Origin: Porticoccaceae bacterium LTM1
GTDB lineage: Bacteria > Pseudomonadota > Gammaproteobacteria > Pseudomonadales > Porticoccaceae
NCBI GenBank assembly: GCA_030252795.1
Contig: CP127080.1
Location: 2,249,501 to 2,313,500 of the forward strand
DNA length: 64,000 bases
Reading direction: 5' to 3'
Part shown: piece by piece, positions 16,504-24,659 of the stretch
Layout of the letters: each line of letters opens with the position of its first letter
Position numbering within the stretch: position 1 is the first letter of the stretch
Notes under the pieces: generated by a model
Databases searched by the model: none
Told to the model about the DNA's origin: nothing
The model's input: the letters and a program-made list of their open reading frames with translations, nothing else
Program-made: the position numbers and the translations under genes

Positions 16504-17241
16504 ATGAAAATTCTCAAAGTTATTGCCCGGTTGCTGGATTACCCCACCGAGGAGCTGATCCAACACCGTCAGGAAATCACCGATTTTATTCTCGGTGATA
16601 ACACGCTTGATGACAGCCAACGCTCTGCGCTAAGCGATTTTGTAGCCAGCTTCAGCGCAGAATACCTGCTCGACAAACAGGCCGATTACGACGGCCTGTT
16701 TGAGCGCGGGCGCTCGCTGTCACTGCTGATTTTTGAGCACCTGCACGGCGAGTCCCGCGATCGCGGCCAAGCCATGGTGGATCTGCTCAGTCAATACAAA
16801 ACAGCAGGGCTGGATATCGGTGTGCGTGAGTTACCGGACTACATTCCCCTCTACCTTGAATTTGCATCCACCCAGGGCGAAATGGCCGTTGGCTGGTTGC
16901 AGGATATCGCACCGATTCTGGCACTGCTGGCGGTTCGACTTGAACAGCGCGACAGCACCTATGCAGTGCTGATGCACAGCCTGTTGCAATTGTCTGAAGC
17001 CGATATTGACCTGAGCGCCCTGCGCCAGCAAGTGTCGGAAGAGAAACGCGACGACACCCCCAAGGCACTCGACAAGGTATGGGAAGAAGAGGCCGTCACC
17101 TTTGGTGGCGATGCAGTGAATGGTGGTTGCCCAACCAGCCGCCAGCGCCCCAGCGAGACACAACGCCGCGACCAGGAATTTCCCCTGCAGTTTTTCGATG
17201 CCGCGCAACCCCAAACATCTGGCTCTGAGTTGAGGAATTAA
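16504..17241 (+). CDS. narJ: Nitrate reductase assembly chaperone NarJ
   Basis: Cytoplasmic chaperone of 245 aa of the TorD/NarJ helical family. It holds NarGH until the Mo cofactor is inserted and the complex docks on NarI. Characteristic are the start ILKVIARLLDYPTEEL, the central ERGRSLSLLIFEHLHGESRDRGQAM and the P-D-Y-I-P-L-Y-L-E-F motif of this family near residue 115. The acidic C-terminal tail is poorly conserved. Spacing to narH is 9 bases and to narI 2 bases, in keeping with one transcript. Confidence 0.96.
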   Translation: MKILKVIARLLDYPTEELIQHRQEITDFILGDNTLDDSQRSALSDFVASFSAEYLLDKQADYDGLFERGRSLSLLIFEHLHGESRDRGQAMVDLLSQYKTAGLDIGVRELPDYIPLYLEFASTQGEMAVGWLQDIAPILALLAVRLEQRDSTYAVLMHSLLQLSEADIDLSALRQQVSEEKRDDTPKALDKVWEEEAVTFGGDAVNGGCPTSRQRPSETQRRDQEFPLQFFDAAQPQTSGSELRN

Positions 17242-17243
17242 TC

Positions 17244-17927
17244 ATGGCTTTCTTGGACAACTTTCTCTTTGGCATTTACCCGTACATAGCGGGCGCTGTG
17301 TTTCTGCTCGGCAGCCTGATCCGCTACGACCGCGAGCAGTACACCTGGAAAACCGGCTCCAGCCAGATGCTCCGCAGCAAGAACTTCCGTATTGCCAGCG
17401 GCTTCTTCCATATCGGTGTCATCACCATTCTGCTGGGCCATTTTGCCGGGCTGGTGATCCCCTACGAAATCTGGCACGCCTTTGGCGTTACCGTCGAAGC
17501 CAAGCAGATCATCGCTATGGGAGTTGGTGGACTGTTTGGTGTGATCTGCTTTATTGGCCTCACCCTGTTGGTTTACCGCCGCCTGTTTGACCCGCGTGTT
17601 CGCGCCACCAGCACCCGTATGGATATCGCGATTCTGCTGCTGCTCTATGCCCAGTTAATTCTGGGGCTGATCTCCATAACCGTATCTTCCGGTCATATGG
17701 ACGGTGCGGAAATGCTCAAGCTGATGAACTGGACCCGCCATACCATTATCTTCCAGCCCACCGAAGCAGTTGAGTTTATCAGCGAAGTACACTGGATCTA
17801 TAAAGCCCATGTGGCACTGGGTATGACGCTGTTCCTGCTGTTCCCGTTCAGCCGCCTGGTGCATATCTGGAGCGTTCCTGTGAAGTACATTCGCAGAAAC
17901 TATCAGGTTGTTCGTCAAAGAGGTTAA
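17244..17927 (+). CDS. narI: Respiratory nitrate reductase gamma subunit NarI (cytochrome b)
   Basis: Inner-membrane diheme cytochrome b of 227 aa that oxidises quinol and passes electrons to NarH. Five hydrophobic segments are visible (about residues 4-25, 48-70, 86-110, 125-150 and 183-208). Heme-ligand histidines lie in SGFFHIGVITILLGHFAG and, near the end, in the WIYKAHVALGMTLFLLFPFSRLVH stretch (shown here in full length only by its ends). The protein starts MAFLDNFLFGIYPY like other NarI proteins. A GC-rich hairpin (17935-17959) follows the stop. Confidence 0.97.
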   Translation: MAFLDNFLFGIYPYIAGAVFLLGSLIRYDREQYTWKTGSSQMLRSKNFRIASGFFHIGVITILLGHFAGLVIPYEIWHAFGVTVEAKQIIAMGVGGLFGVICFIGLTLLVYRRLFDPRVRATSTRMDIAILLLLYAQLILGLISITVSSGHMDGAEMLKLMNWTRHTIIFQPTEAVEFISEVHWIYKAHVALGMTLFLLFPFSRLVHIWSVPVKYIRRNYQVVRQRG

Positions 17928-17980
17928 TCACACCGCCCGGGCTGCATAGCGGCTCGGGCTGTTTGTGACAGGAGTTTGTA

Positions 17981-18775
17981 ATGAGCCTTACCGATACCCC
18001 GGAAATCCGCGTTAACGGCCAGTTGATCAGCCCCGCAATGATCGATGCCGAAGTTCAGTATCACCCCGCAGAAACCCGCCGCGAAGCAATGATCCAGGCA
18101 GCGGAAACCCTGATTATTGGCGAACTGTTTCGGCAGCGAGCCCAGGAAGTTGGACTTGCCTCTGCGTCCAGTTCGCCTTCCGAACTTGAAGAGCAGGCCA
18201 CTTTTGATCAACTGGTAAATCAGGAAGCACAGATTCCCCAGGTGACCAAAGAGGAATGTGAACGCTTTTTTGAAGCCAACCCGGATCGATTCTGCTCGCC
18301 TCCCATTCTTGAAGTGCGACATATTTTACTGGCCGCCGACCCGCAGGATATCAACGAAAGGGCAAAAATCGAGCAGCAGGCAACAGCGTTAATCAACCAG
18401 CTTGAAAGTGGTGAAAGTACTTTTGCTGAACTGGTAACTGCTTACTCAGCGTGTCCTTCATCAGCCACTGGCGGCAGCCTCGGCCAGATTTCCAAATCCC
18501 AGACCGTGCCCGAATTCGAGCGGCAGGTTTTTGCTGCCAATGAAGGATTGATGCCCCGCCCTGTGGAAAGCCGCTATGGTTTTCACATTGTGGAAGTCGC
18601 TCGCAAAATTCCGGGAAAACCACTGCCGTTCGAAATGGTCGAGGCAAAAATCGCCAGCTACCTGCAAGAGAAGGTTAAGCGCAAAGCGACTTCCCAATAC
18701 ATTCAGCAACTGATTAACAATGCCCATATCGAAGGATTCTGGTTCGATGTGGAGTCATCACCACTGATGCAATAG
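17981..18775 (+). CDS. Parvulin-type peptidyl-prolyl isomerase (PpiC/NifM-like)
   Basis: Protein of 264 aa with an N-terminal helical region (about 1-100) and one rotamase domain (about 110-205) recognisable by VRHILLA, ESGESTFAELVTAYSACPSSATGGSLG and the closing YGFHIVEV. No signal peptide is visible, so it probably acts in the cytoplasm. The same type of gene follows narGHJI in Pseudomonas, where it is called nifM-like. A role in folding the nitrate reductase subunits is inferred from position only. AGGAG lies 7 bases before the ATG. It is separated from narI by a 53-bp gap with a short hairpin. Confidence 0.88.
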   Translation: MSLTDTPEIRVNGQLISPAMIDAEVQYHPAETRREAMIQAAETLIIGELFRQRAQEVGLASASSSPSELEEQATFDQLVNQEAQIPQVTKEECERFFEANPDRFCSPPILEVRHILLAADPQDINERAKIEQQATALINQLESGESTFAELVTAYSACPSSATGGSLGQISKSQTVPEFERQVFAANEGLMPRPVESRYGFHIVEVARKIPGKPLPFEMVEAKIASYLQEKVKRKATSQYIQQLINNAHIEGFWFDVESSPLMQ

Positions 18776-18783
18776 GGATTGCC

Positions 18784-19443
18784 ATGCCCCTGAAGGAGCT
18801 ATTGGAAAACAACCAGCGCTGGGCGCAAGAGGCAAAGGAACAGGACCCGGCGTTTTTCACGCGCCTGTCGTCTATCCAGAAACCTGAATACTTGTGGATC
18901 GGTTGCTCCGACAGTCGGGTGCCTGCCAACCAGATTGTCGATCTCGCTCCCGGCGAACTGTTTGTGCACCGGAACATCGCCAATCAGGTAGTGCATACCG
19001 ACTTCAACTGCCTGGCTGTGGTGCAGTACGCCATTGAGGTACTGCGTGTTCAGCACATTATCGTCTGTGGTCACTATGGCTGCGGAGGCATTAAAGCCTC
19101 CATGGGGCACGATGAATACGGTGTAGTCGACAACTGGCTGCGCCACATCAAAGACATCAGCTTTGCCCATCGACAGGAATTGGAAGCGATACCGGAAAGC
19201 CAGCGTGTTGATCGTTTGTGCGAGCTGAATGTTATCGCCCAGGTGCAAAATCTCTACCGCACCAAAGCTGTCCAGTACGCCTGGGATCGTGGTCAGGTAC
19301 TGGGTATTCATGGCTGGATCTATCGAATTGACGATGGACTTATCAAGGATTTAAACGTCACTGCCACTTGCCGGGAAGATGTAGAAGACATCTACCAGCT
19401 TTATCCAACGGAAAGGGGAAACCGTCCCCATGCCAACCACTAG
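18784..19443 (+). CDS. can: Beta-class carbonic anhydrase
   Basis: Cytoplasmic zinc enzyme of 219 aa interconverting CO2 and bicarbonate. Zinc ligands are Cys41 (IGCSDSRVPANQ), His97 and Cys100 (VCGHYGCGG), with the Asp43-Arg45 dyad present. The family also has H-R-N-x-A-N, here VHRNIANQV. It starts 8 bases after the isomerase gene and likely belongs to the nar transcript, perhaps coping with CO2 from anaerobic respiration (inference). The TAG stop forms the first bases of a MITE-like repeat, so the 3' end of the transcript is made by the element. Confidence 0.95.
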   Translation: MPLKELLENNQRWAQEAKEQDPAFFTRLSSIQKPEYLWIGCSDSRVPANQIVDLAPGELFVHRNIANQVVHTDFNCLAVVQYAIEVLRVQHIIVCGHYGCGGIKASMGHDEYGVVDNWLRHIKDISFAHRQELEAIPESQRVDRLCELNVIAQVQNLYRTKAVQYAWDRGQVLGIHGWIYRIDDGLIKDLNVTATCREDVEDIYQLYPTERGNRPHANH

Positions 19444-19709
19444 GGCCTGCTCACACTAATTGAATGCTTACTGTTGTGTCTAAAAAAGTGCCAATCAAGG
19501 CATGAGGAGAGTAGTTTGGTCATTCCAAATAAACGACGAATAACACAGAGTGGCGCTTTTTTAGACACAACCCGAAGGGCTGATGCCATTTTTTCGCCCA
19601 GCTGCGTTATCAGTCGCTTATGTAGAGCAACTACACAGCGCTCTTTCTGCCTTGCTGGCCAAAAAAATGGCCTTCAGCAGTAAACATTCAATTAGTGTGA
19701 ACAGGCCCT
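19442..19709. mobile_element. MITE-like element with 32-bp terminal inverted repeats
   Basis: A 268-bp non-coding element. The left end AGGGCCTGCTCACACTAATT (continuing to 19473) and the reverse complement of the right end (19678-19709) match at 30 of 32 positions. Inside are two more palindromes: GTTGTGTCTAAAAAAG ... CTTTTTTAGACACAAC, and GCTGATGCCATTTTTT ... AAAAAAATGGCCTTCAGC. The two arms are also related to each other (shared AAGGCA...GTAG...CGAC...ATAAC...CAG pattern). No transposase is encoded. It begins at the carbonic anhydrase stop codon. No clear target duplication is visible. Confidence 0.75.
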
Positions 19710-19747
19710 CCAACCCCTTCCGTGCCAAATGGTCTGCTCAAGGGCAT

Positions 19748-20041
19748 ATGTTATGTCTCGGCCACTGGGAGATTTCATACCGCGGCATTCATCTCTGTCT
19801 GCCGGACGCAGTGGCAGAAGATCATATGAACACTCGAGGAATTTTCAGCTGGCTTTTTCCTGATGATGAAGAGTTTTTGGAAGGTGAACCACTGGATGTC
19901 TGGCTACTGAATAACGGTAACTGGCTGTACGATCTGTTCTCTGAGGAAGGTATTCCCTTTGACGAGCAGCATGCTCGCTGGTTTTACGAAGCGGTCAATG
20001 CCCAGGACTGGCGCTGTGGAAGCTGTGGTGGCTGCCTGTAA
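19748..20041 (+). CDS. Hypothetical small protein with C-terminal CGSCGGC motif
   Basis: Protein of 97 aa. A short N-terminal stretch (CLGHWEISYRGIHLCLPD) precedes an acidic central region (WLFPDDEEFLEGEPLDVWLLNNGNW) and the ending WRCGSCGGCL. The closely spaced Cys suggest metal or Fe-S binding, though this is unproven. The frame is open far upstream through the MITE, but I place the start at ATG 19748 because sequence before it is repeat. If a longer ancestral N-terminus existed, the element replaced it. Family not recognised. Convergent with the HD-GYP gene. Confidence 0.65.
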   Translation: MLCLGHWEISYRGIHLCLPDAVAEDHMNTRGIFSWLFPDDEEFLEGEPLDVWLLNNGNWLYDLFSEEGIPFDEQHARWFYEAVNAQDWRCGSCGGCL

Positions 20042-20064
20042 TTGGCAGCCCTTTGGGTTGCATA

Positions 20065-21396
20065 TCAGGCGCTAAACGCGGGATCCATCATGGGCAATAT
20101 GGAATAAGACTCGATACCCAGATCCGTATTTACTCCACTTAGCAGTACTCTCTGTACCGCCAGACCTTGCTCATCCAGAGATTCAGGGCGGGAGAGCTTA
20201 ACGCGACGAGGTTCAAACAAATCGCCCTCTTGGTCGTGAACGATATTGGCAACAGGCATTTCACCTGCCTTTTCTGGTGCTGAGACAACTGCGGCAACCG
20301 AACCATTCAGCAACTCCACCAGTGTACCCGGCGGGTAAGGGCCAATCATATTGACAAAGTTGACTGCCAGCGCCGCATCAAAGCGCTTGCCACGGGATTG
20401 GTAGATCTCCCGCAGTACCGCTTTTGGCGGGATAGCCTTGCCACCCATACTTCCACCAGCCAATATCTCATAGGTAGATACGATGGAAATCATGCGGGTA
20501 AAACGGTCGATCTCGGCACCTTTTAATCCTTTCGGATAACCTTTTCCATCAAGCCTTTCATGGTGATGCAAGGCGGTGCGCATTACAAAATCGCTCATCT
20601 CTTCGCATTCCTGAAGCAAGTCGTGCCCCGCCTCGGTATGCATACGATAGAACTCTTGTTCCGCCTCAGTCATTGTGTAGTTGGACTTCAACAGATGAGG
20701 CGGAAGCCTGCACTCACCAATATCGTGAAACAGCCCGCAGAGACCGATCAGCTCGATTTCCACATTGGACAGCTTCATATACTTGGCTAATGCAATCGCC
20801 AAAATAGCGGTATTGATTGCGTGCTTTGCGCGTTTGCCCGCTACTGGCTGCAGCCGGGTCATCCACAACATGGCATTGTGGTTGCGGTCCAGACTAGAGC
20901 CAATCTCACGAATGATATTTTTGGCCTGGGGCAGATCAATCACCCCGGAATCACGAGCACCGGTAAAGATAGTGCGCACGCCCTCTGAGGCATCAAGGTA
21001 AATTTGTCTGGCAACCGAATGCTCGAGATAAACGGAAACCTCACAAACCGGCAAGCCCAGATCGGGGATATTTTTGTCTGGGCCCGAATCGTTTTTCTGC
21101 GACTCTTTTTTGCTTTTTGCCGATTTTTTGGGGCCATCAGGCGAATCATGATCGCGATCGACCACTGCCGCATAGCCACCACGAACATGAACACTTCGAG
21201 CAGGGTCTATCCACACGTAGTTGCAGCATTCGGCCAGCTGCATGATTTCACGCATTTCAGTAAGTGCAAAGCCTTGAACAATAAAGGGGGTACCCAACCA
21301 GGGACGATCAAGTTCAGCAACGTACATCCCGAGCTTCAGCTCGTCTATCGCCACTCGCTTCAGGTCGGTGCGCCTTTGAAAGGAATGGGTCATCAT
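20065..21396 (-). CDS. HD-GYP domain protein with DUF3391-like N-terminus, possibly degenerate
   Basis: Protein of 443 aa. The N-terminal segment LKRVAIDELKLGMYVAELDRPW is the DUF3391-type start common in c-di-GMP phosphodiesterases. The HD-GYP core (about 190-330) shows FHDIGE, HTEAGHDLL and HHHERLDGKGYPKGLKG. Two deviations stand out: HDIGK is HDIGE, and the usual V-x-D before the last helix is IVSTYEILAGG, so a metal-binding Asp appears lost. It may bind rather than cleave c-di-GMP, or be inactive. A Lys/Ser/Asp-rich low-complexity linker lies at about 70-100. It is divergent from gcvP. Confidence 0.85.
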   Translation of the reverse strand: MMTHSFQRRTDLKRVAIDELKLGMYVAELDRPWLGTPFIVQGFALTEMREIMQLAECCNYVWIDPARSVHVRGGYAAVVDRDHDSPDGPKKSAKSKKESQKNDSGPDKNIPDLGLPVCEVSVYLEHSVARQIYLDASEGVRTIFTGARDSGVIDLPQAKNIIREIGSSLDRNHNAMLWMTRLQPVAGKRAKHAINTAILAIALAKYMKLSNVEIELIGLCGLFHDIGECRLPPHLLKSNYTMTEAEQEFYRMHTEAGHDLLQECEEMSDFVMRTALHHHERLDGKGYPKGLKGAEIDRFTRMISIVSTYEILAGGSMGGKAIPPKAVLREIYQSRGKRFDAALAVNFVNMIGPYPPGTLVELLNGSVAAVVSAPEKAGEMPVANIVHDQEGDLFEPRRVKLSRPESLDEQGLAVQRVLLSGVNTDLGIESYSILPMMDPAFSA

Positions 21397-21623
21397 ACGT
21401 GTTGATCCTCAACTTATCCGGTCTCGTTCCGGACGCATTACCAGAACAACTGCCGAGCAGTTATTGTTCATGAATGCCCAGAAGTCATTGTTTTTATTGC
21501 TGATAGCACCGTTCGAAAGGCGCAAGCTTGATTATCATGCACCAGCTTTTCTGCAAAAATCTGGTATCTGTTCACGCTATCCAATGAAAGTAGTCTGCTA
21601 CCCCCAAAAAAGGACGATTTTGG

Positions 21624-21631
21624 TATAAAAT
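21624..21631 (+). promoter_or_regulatory. Probable -10 element of gcvP
   Basis: TATAAAAT, 54 bases before the gcvP start, followed by GCGCGCC. A matching -35 is not obvious. The 288-bp divergent spacer (21397-21684) shows no recognisable glycine riboswitch. Confidence 0.45.
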
Positions 21632-21684
21632 GCGCGCCTTTGTTATCCGTCCAACGACTGGACTTCTTTTAGAGGCTCTTGCAC

Positions 21685-24531
21685 ATGCAACACGATCACT
21701 TTGGCCGTCGCCATATTGGCCCGGACGCTGCTCAAACCGAAGCCATGCTGGCCGCCCTGGGCGTATCCTCTCTGGATCAACTGATTGCCCAGACCGTTCC
21801 TGCGAACATCCTGAAAAAGGATGCCCTGGAACTGGATACCGGACTGACCGAGCAGGAAGCACTGGCCGAGATCAAGGAAATTGCCAGCAAGAACCAGGTA
21901 TTTACCAGCCTGATCGGTACCGGCTACTACGACACCATCGTTCCACCAGTGGTGCTGCGCAACGTTCTGGAAAATCCGGGTTGGTACACCGCTTACACCC
22001 CATACCAACCAGAAATCTCCCAAGGTCGTCTGGAAGCCCTGCTCAACTACCAGCAGATGGTGATGGACCTGACCGGCATGGAGATCGCCAACGCCTCCCT
22101 GTTGGACGAAGGTACTGCCGCTGCTGAAGCAATGGCCATGACCAAGCGTCACCTGCGCAAAAACAAGAGCAACACCTTCTTTATCGATGCAGACTGCCAC
22201 CCGCAGACCATCGCCGTAGTAAAAACCCGCGCCGAGCACTTCGGCTGGGACATCGTTCTGGGCAACCCTGAGACTGACCTGGCCGATCTGGAGTTCTTCG
22301 GTGCCCTGCTGCAGTACCCAACCAGCACCGGTAAAGTGATCGACATCGCCCCGATTATCGAAACCATTCATGCCAAAGACGCCCTGGCCACTGTAGCCGG
22401 CGACCTGATGAGCATGGTTCTGATGAAGCCTGCTGGCGAAATGGGTGCCGACATCGTTGTTGGTTCCAACCAGCGCTTTGGTGTACCTATGGGCTTTGGT
22501 GGTCCACACGCCGGTTTCTTCGCCTTCCGCGACGAGTACAAGCGTTCTTCACCGGGCCGCATTATCGGCGTTTCCATCGACAGCCACGGCAAGCAGGCAC
22601 TGCGTATGGCCATGCAAACTCGCGAACAGCACATCCGTCGCGAAAAGGCCAACTCCAACGTTTGTACCGCCCAGGCACTGCTGGCGATCATGTCCCAGTT
22701 CTACGCTGCGTATCACGGCCCGGAAGGCCTGAAAGCCATCGCTGGCCAGATTCACAGCCTGACCAATACTCTCGCCGCTGGCCTGCAAAGCCAGGGCTTC
22801 ACCCTGCGTCACAAAACCTGGTTTGACACCATCACCGTTGAAGTGGGCGACAAGCAGGACAAAATCATTGAGCGCGCCGAAAGCCAGCGCATCAACCTGC
22901 GCCGCGTAGGTACTGACGCCATCGCCATGAGCCTGGATGAAACCAGCACCGAAGGCCTGGTAATGGACCTGCTGGTGGTGTTTGGCGCAGAAGAACCCGC
23001 TCTTGCAGACAATGCTGCATCCGGCATTCCTGCCGAATTGGTTCGCACCAGCAACTTCCTGACTCACGACGTATTCAACAGCTACCACAGCGAAACCGAA
23101 ATGATGCGCTACATGCATCGCCTGGAAGCCAAGGACATCGCCCTGAACCTGTCGATGATTCCACTCGGCTCCTGCACCATGAAGCTGAATGCTGCCGCCG
23201 AGATGATTCCGGTAACCTGGCCCGAATTTGGTGACATGCACCCGTTCGCTCCAATCGAACAGGCTGCCGGTTACACCGAAATGTTCGAAAGCCTGCAAAA
23301 AATGCTGGAAATCTGCACAGGTTACGACGCCATCTCCCTGCAACCTAATGCTGGCTCTCAAGGCGAGTACGCCGGTCTTGTAGCGATCAAGAAATACCAC
23401 GAGAGCCGCGGCGACGATCAGCGCAATGTTTGCCTGATTCCAAGCTCTGCTCACGGCACCAACCCGGCCTCTGCCCAGATGGTGAACTACAAGGTAGTGG
23501 TAGTGAAGTGCGACGAAAACGGCAACGTTGATATCGCTGACCTGCAAGACAAATGCGAGAAGCACAGCAACGAGCTGGCAGCGATCATGATCACCTACCC
23601 GTCTACCCACGGTGTGTTTGAAGAGAACGTTACCGAGATCTGCGATCTGGTGCACAAGCACGGTGGTCAGGTTTACGTGGACGGCGCCAACATGAACGCC
23701 CTGGTTGGCCTGGCCGGCCCAGGTGCATTTGGCGGCGATGTATCGCACCTCAACCTGCACAAAACCTTCTGTATCCCGCACGGCGGTGGTGGCCCAGGCA
23801 TGGGCCCGATTGGCGTAGGTGCGCACCTCAAGCCATTCCTGGCCGCGCACCCGGTACAACCGGTTCCCGGTACCGATCTGGCCAACGGCACTATTTCTGC
23901 CGCGCCTTGGGGCTCGGCGTCCATCCTGCCGATCAGCTGGATGTACATTCGCATGATGGGCCGTGAAGGTATGCGCAGGGCCACCGAAATGGCGATCCTC
24001 AACGCCAACTACCTGGCCAAGAAACTGAGCGATCACTACCCGGTTCTGTACACCGGTAAAAACGGCTTTATCGCCCACGAGTGCATTATCGATATCCGTC
24101 CGCTGAAAGAAGCCACCGGCATCTCCGAGGAAGATATCGCCAAGCGCCTGATGGACTTCGGTTTCCACGCGCCGACCATGTCGTTCCCTGTAGCGGGCAC
24201 CTTGATGATCGAGCCAACCGAATCCGAGTCCAAAGCCGAGCTGGACCGTTTCATTGAAGCGATGATCACCATCCGCAACGAAATGACCAAAGTACAAAAC
24301 GGCGAATGGCCGCTGGATAACAACCCGCTGGTGAAAGCACCTCACACCATGGACGATGTACTGACCGCTGAATGGGATCGTCCATACAGCCGCGAAGTAG
24401 CGGTTCGTCCGGCAAGCTGGCTGAAAGGCCACAAGTACTGGCCAACCGTTAACCGTATCGACAACGTATACGGTGACCGCAACCTGATCTGCAGCTGCCC
24501 GACTATGGACAGTTACAGCGAAGATGCTTAA
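21685..24531 (+). CDS. gcvP: Glycine dehydrogenase (decarboxylating), GcvP
   Basis: PLP-dependent P-protein of 948 aa of the glycine cleavage system. It decarboxylates glycine and transfers the aminomethyl group to the lipoyl H-protein. It begins with the typical FGRRHIGPD. The PLP lysine lies in [18 protein letters not shown] in the C-terminal half, and [16 protein letters not shown] marks the second-half fold. Full-length, single-chain form, as in most Gammaproteobacteria. I chose ATG 21685 with AGAGG upstream rather than the in-frame TTG two codons earlier. gcvT and gcvH are not adjacent. A terminator follows directly. Confidence 0.98.
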   Translation: MQHDHFGRRHIGPDAAQTEAMLAALGVSSLDQLIAQTVPANILKKDALELDTGLTEQEALAEIKEIASKNQVFTSLIGTGYYDTIVPPVVLRNVLENPGWYTAYTPYQPEISQGRLEALLNYQQMVMDLTGMEIANASLLDEGTAAAEAMAMTKRHLRKNKSNTFFIDADCHPQTIAVVKTRAEHFGWDIVLGNPETDLADLEFFGALLQYPTSTGKVIDIAPIIETIHAKDALATVAGDLMSMVLMKPAGEMGADIVVGSNQRFGVPMGFGGPHAGFFAFRDEYKRSSPGRIIGVSIDSHGKQALRMAMQTREQHIRREKANSNVCTAQALLAIMSQFYAAYHGPEGLKAIAGQIHSLTNTLAAGLQSQGFTLRHKTWFDTITVEVGDKQDKIIERAESQRINLRRVGTDAIAMSLDETSTEGLVMDLLVVFGAEEPALADNAASGIPAELVRTSNFLTHDVFNSYHSETEMMRYMHRLEAKDIALNLSMIPLGSCTMKLNAAAEMIPVTWPEFGDMHPFAPIEQAAGYTEMFESLQKMLEICTGYDAISLQPNAGSQGEYAGLVAIKKYHESRGDDQRNVCLIPSSAHGTNPASAQMVNYKVVVVKCDENGNVDIADLQDKCEKHSNELAAIMITYPSTHGVFEENVTEICDLVHKHGGQVYVDGANMNALVGLAGPGAFGGDVSHLNLHKTFCIPHGGGGPGMGPIGVGAHLKPFLAAHPVQPVPGTDLANGTISAAPWGSASILPISWMYIRMMGREGMRRATEMAILNANYLAKKLSDHYPVLYTGKNGFIAHECIIDIRPLKEATGISEEDIAKRLMDFGFHAPTMSFPVAGTLMIEPTESESKAELDRFIEAMITIRNEMTKVQNGEWPLDNNPLVKAPHTMDDVLTAEWDRPYSREVAVRPASWLKGHKYWPTVNRIDNVYGDRNLICSCPTMDSYSEDA

Positions 24532-24563
24532 TCGCTAACCACAAAAGCGATTATCTAAAAAAG

Positions 24564-24590
24564 CGGGGCCAATAATAGGCCCCGTTTTTT
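24564..24590 (+). terminator. Rho-independent terminator after gcvP
   Basis: Stem CGGGGCC / GGCCCCG with loop AATAATA, followed by six T, about 33 bases after the gcvP stop. Confidence 0.92.
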
Positions 24591-24659
24591 ATTGGTGAAA
24601 AACCAAGCTTTCAGTTTCAACAAAAGGTCATTGCATTATCAATGCAACTATCCTTTATG

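Noticed and set aside
21397-21684. Glycine riboswitch before gcvP
   Set aside because: I looked for the conserved paired aptamer pattern and saw none; only a -10-like TATAAAAT is supported.
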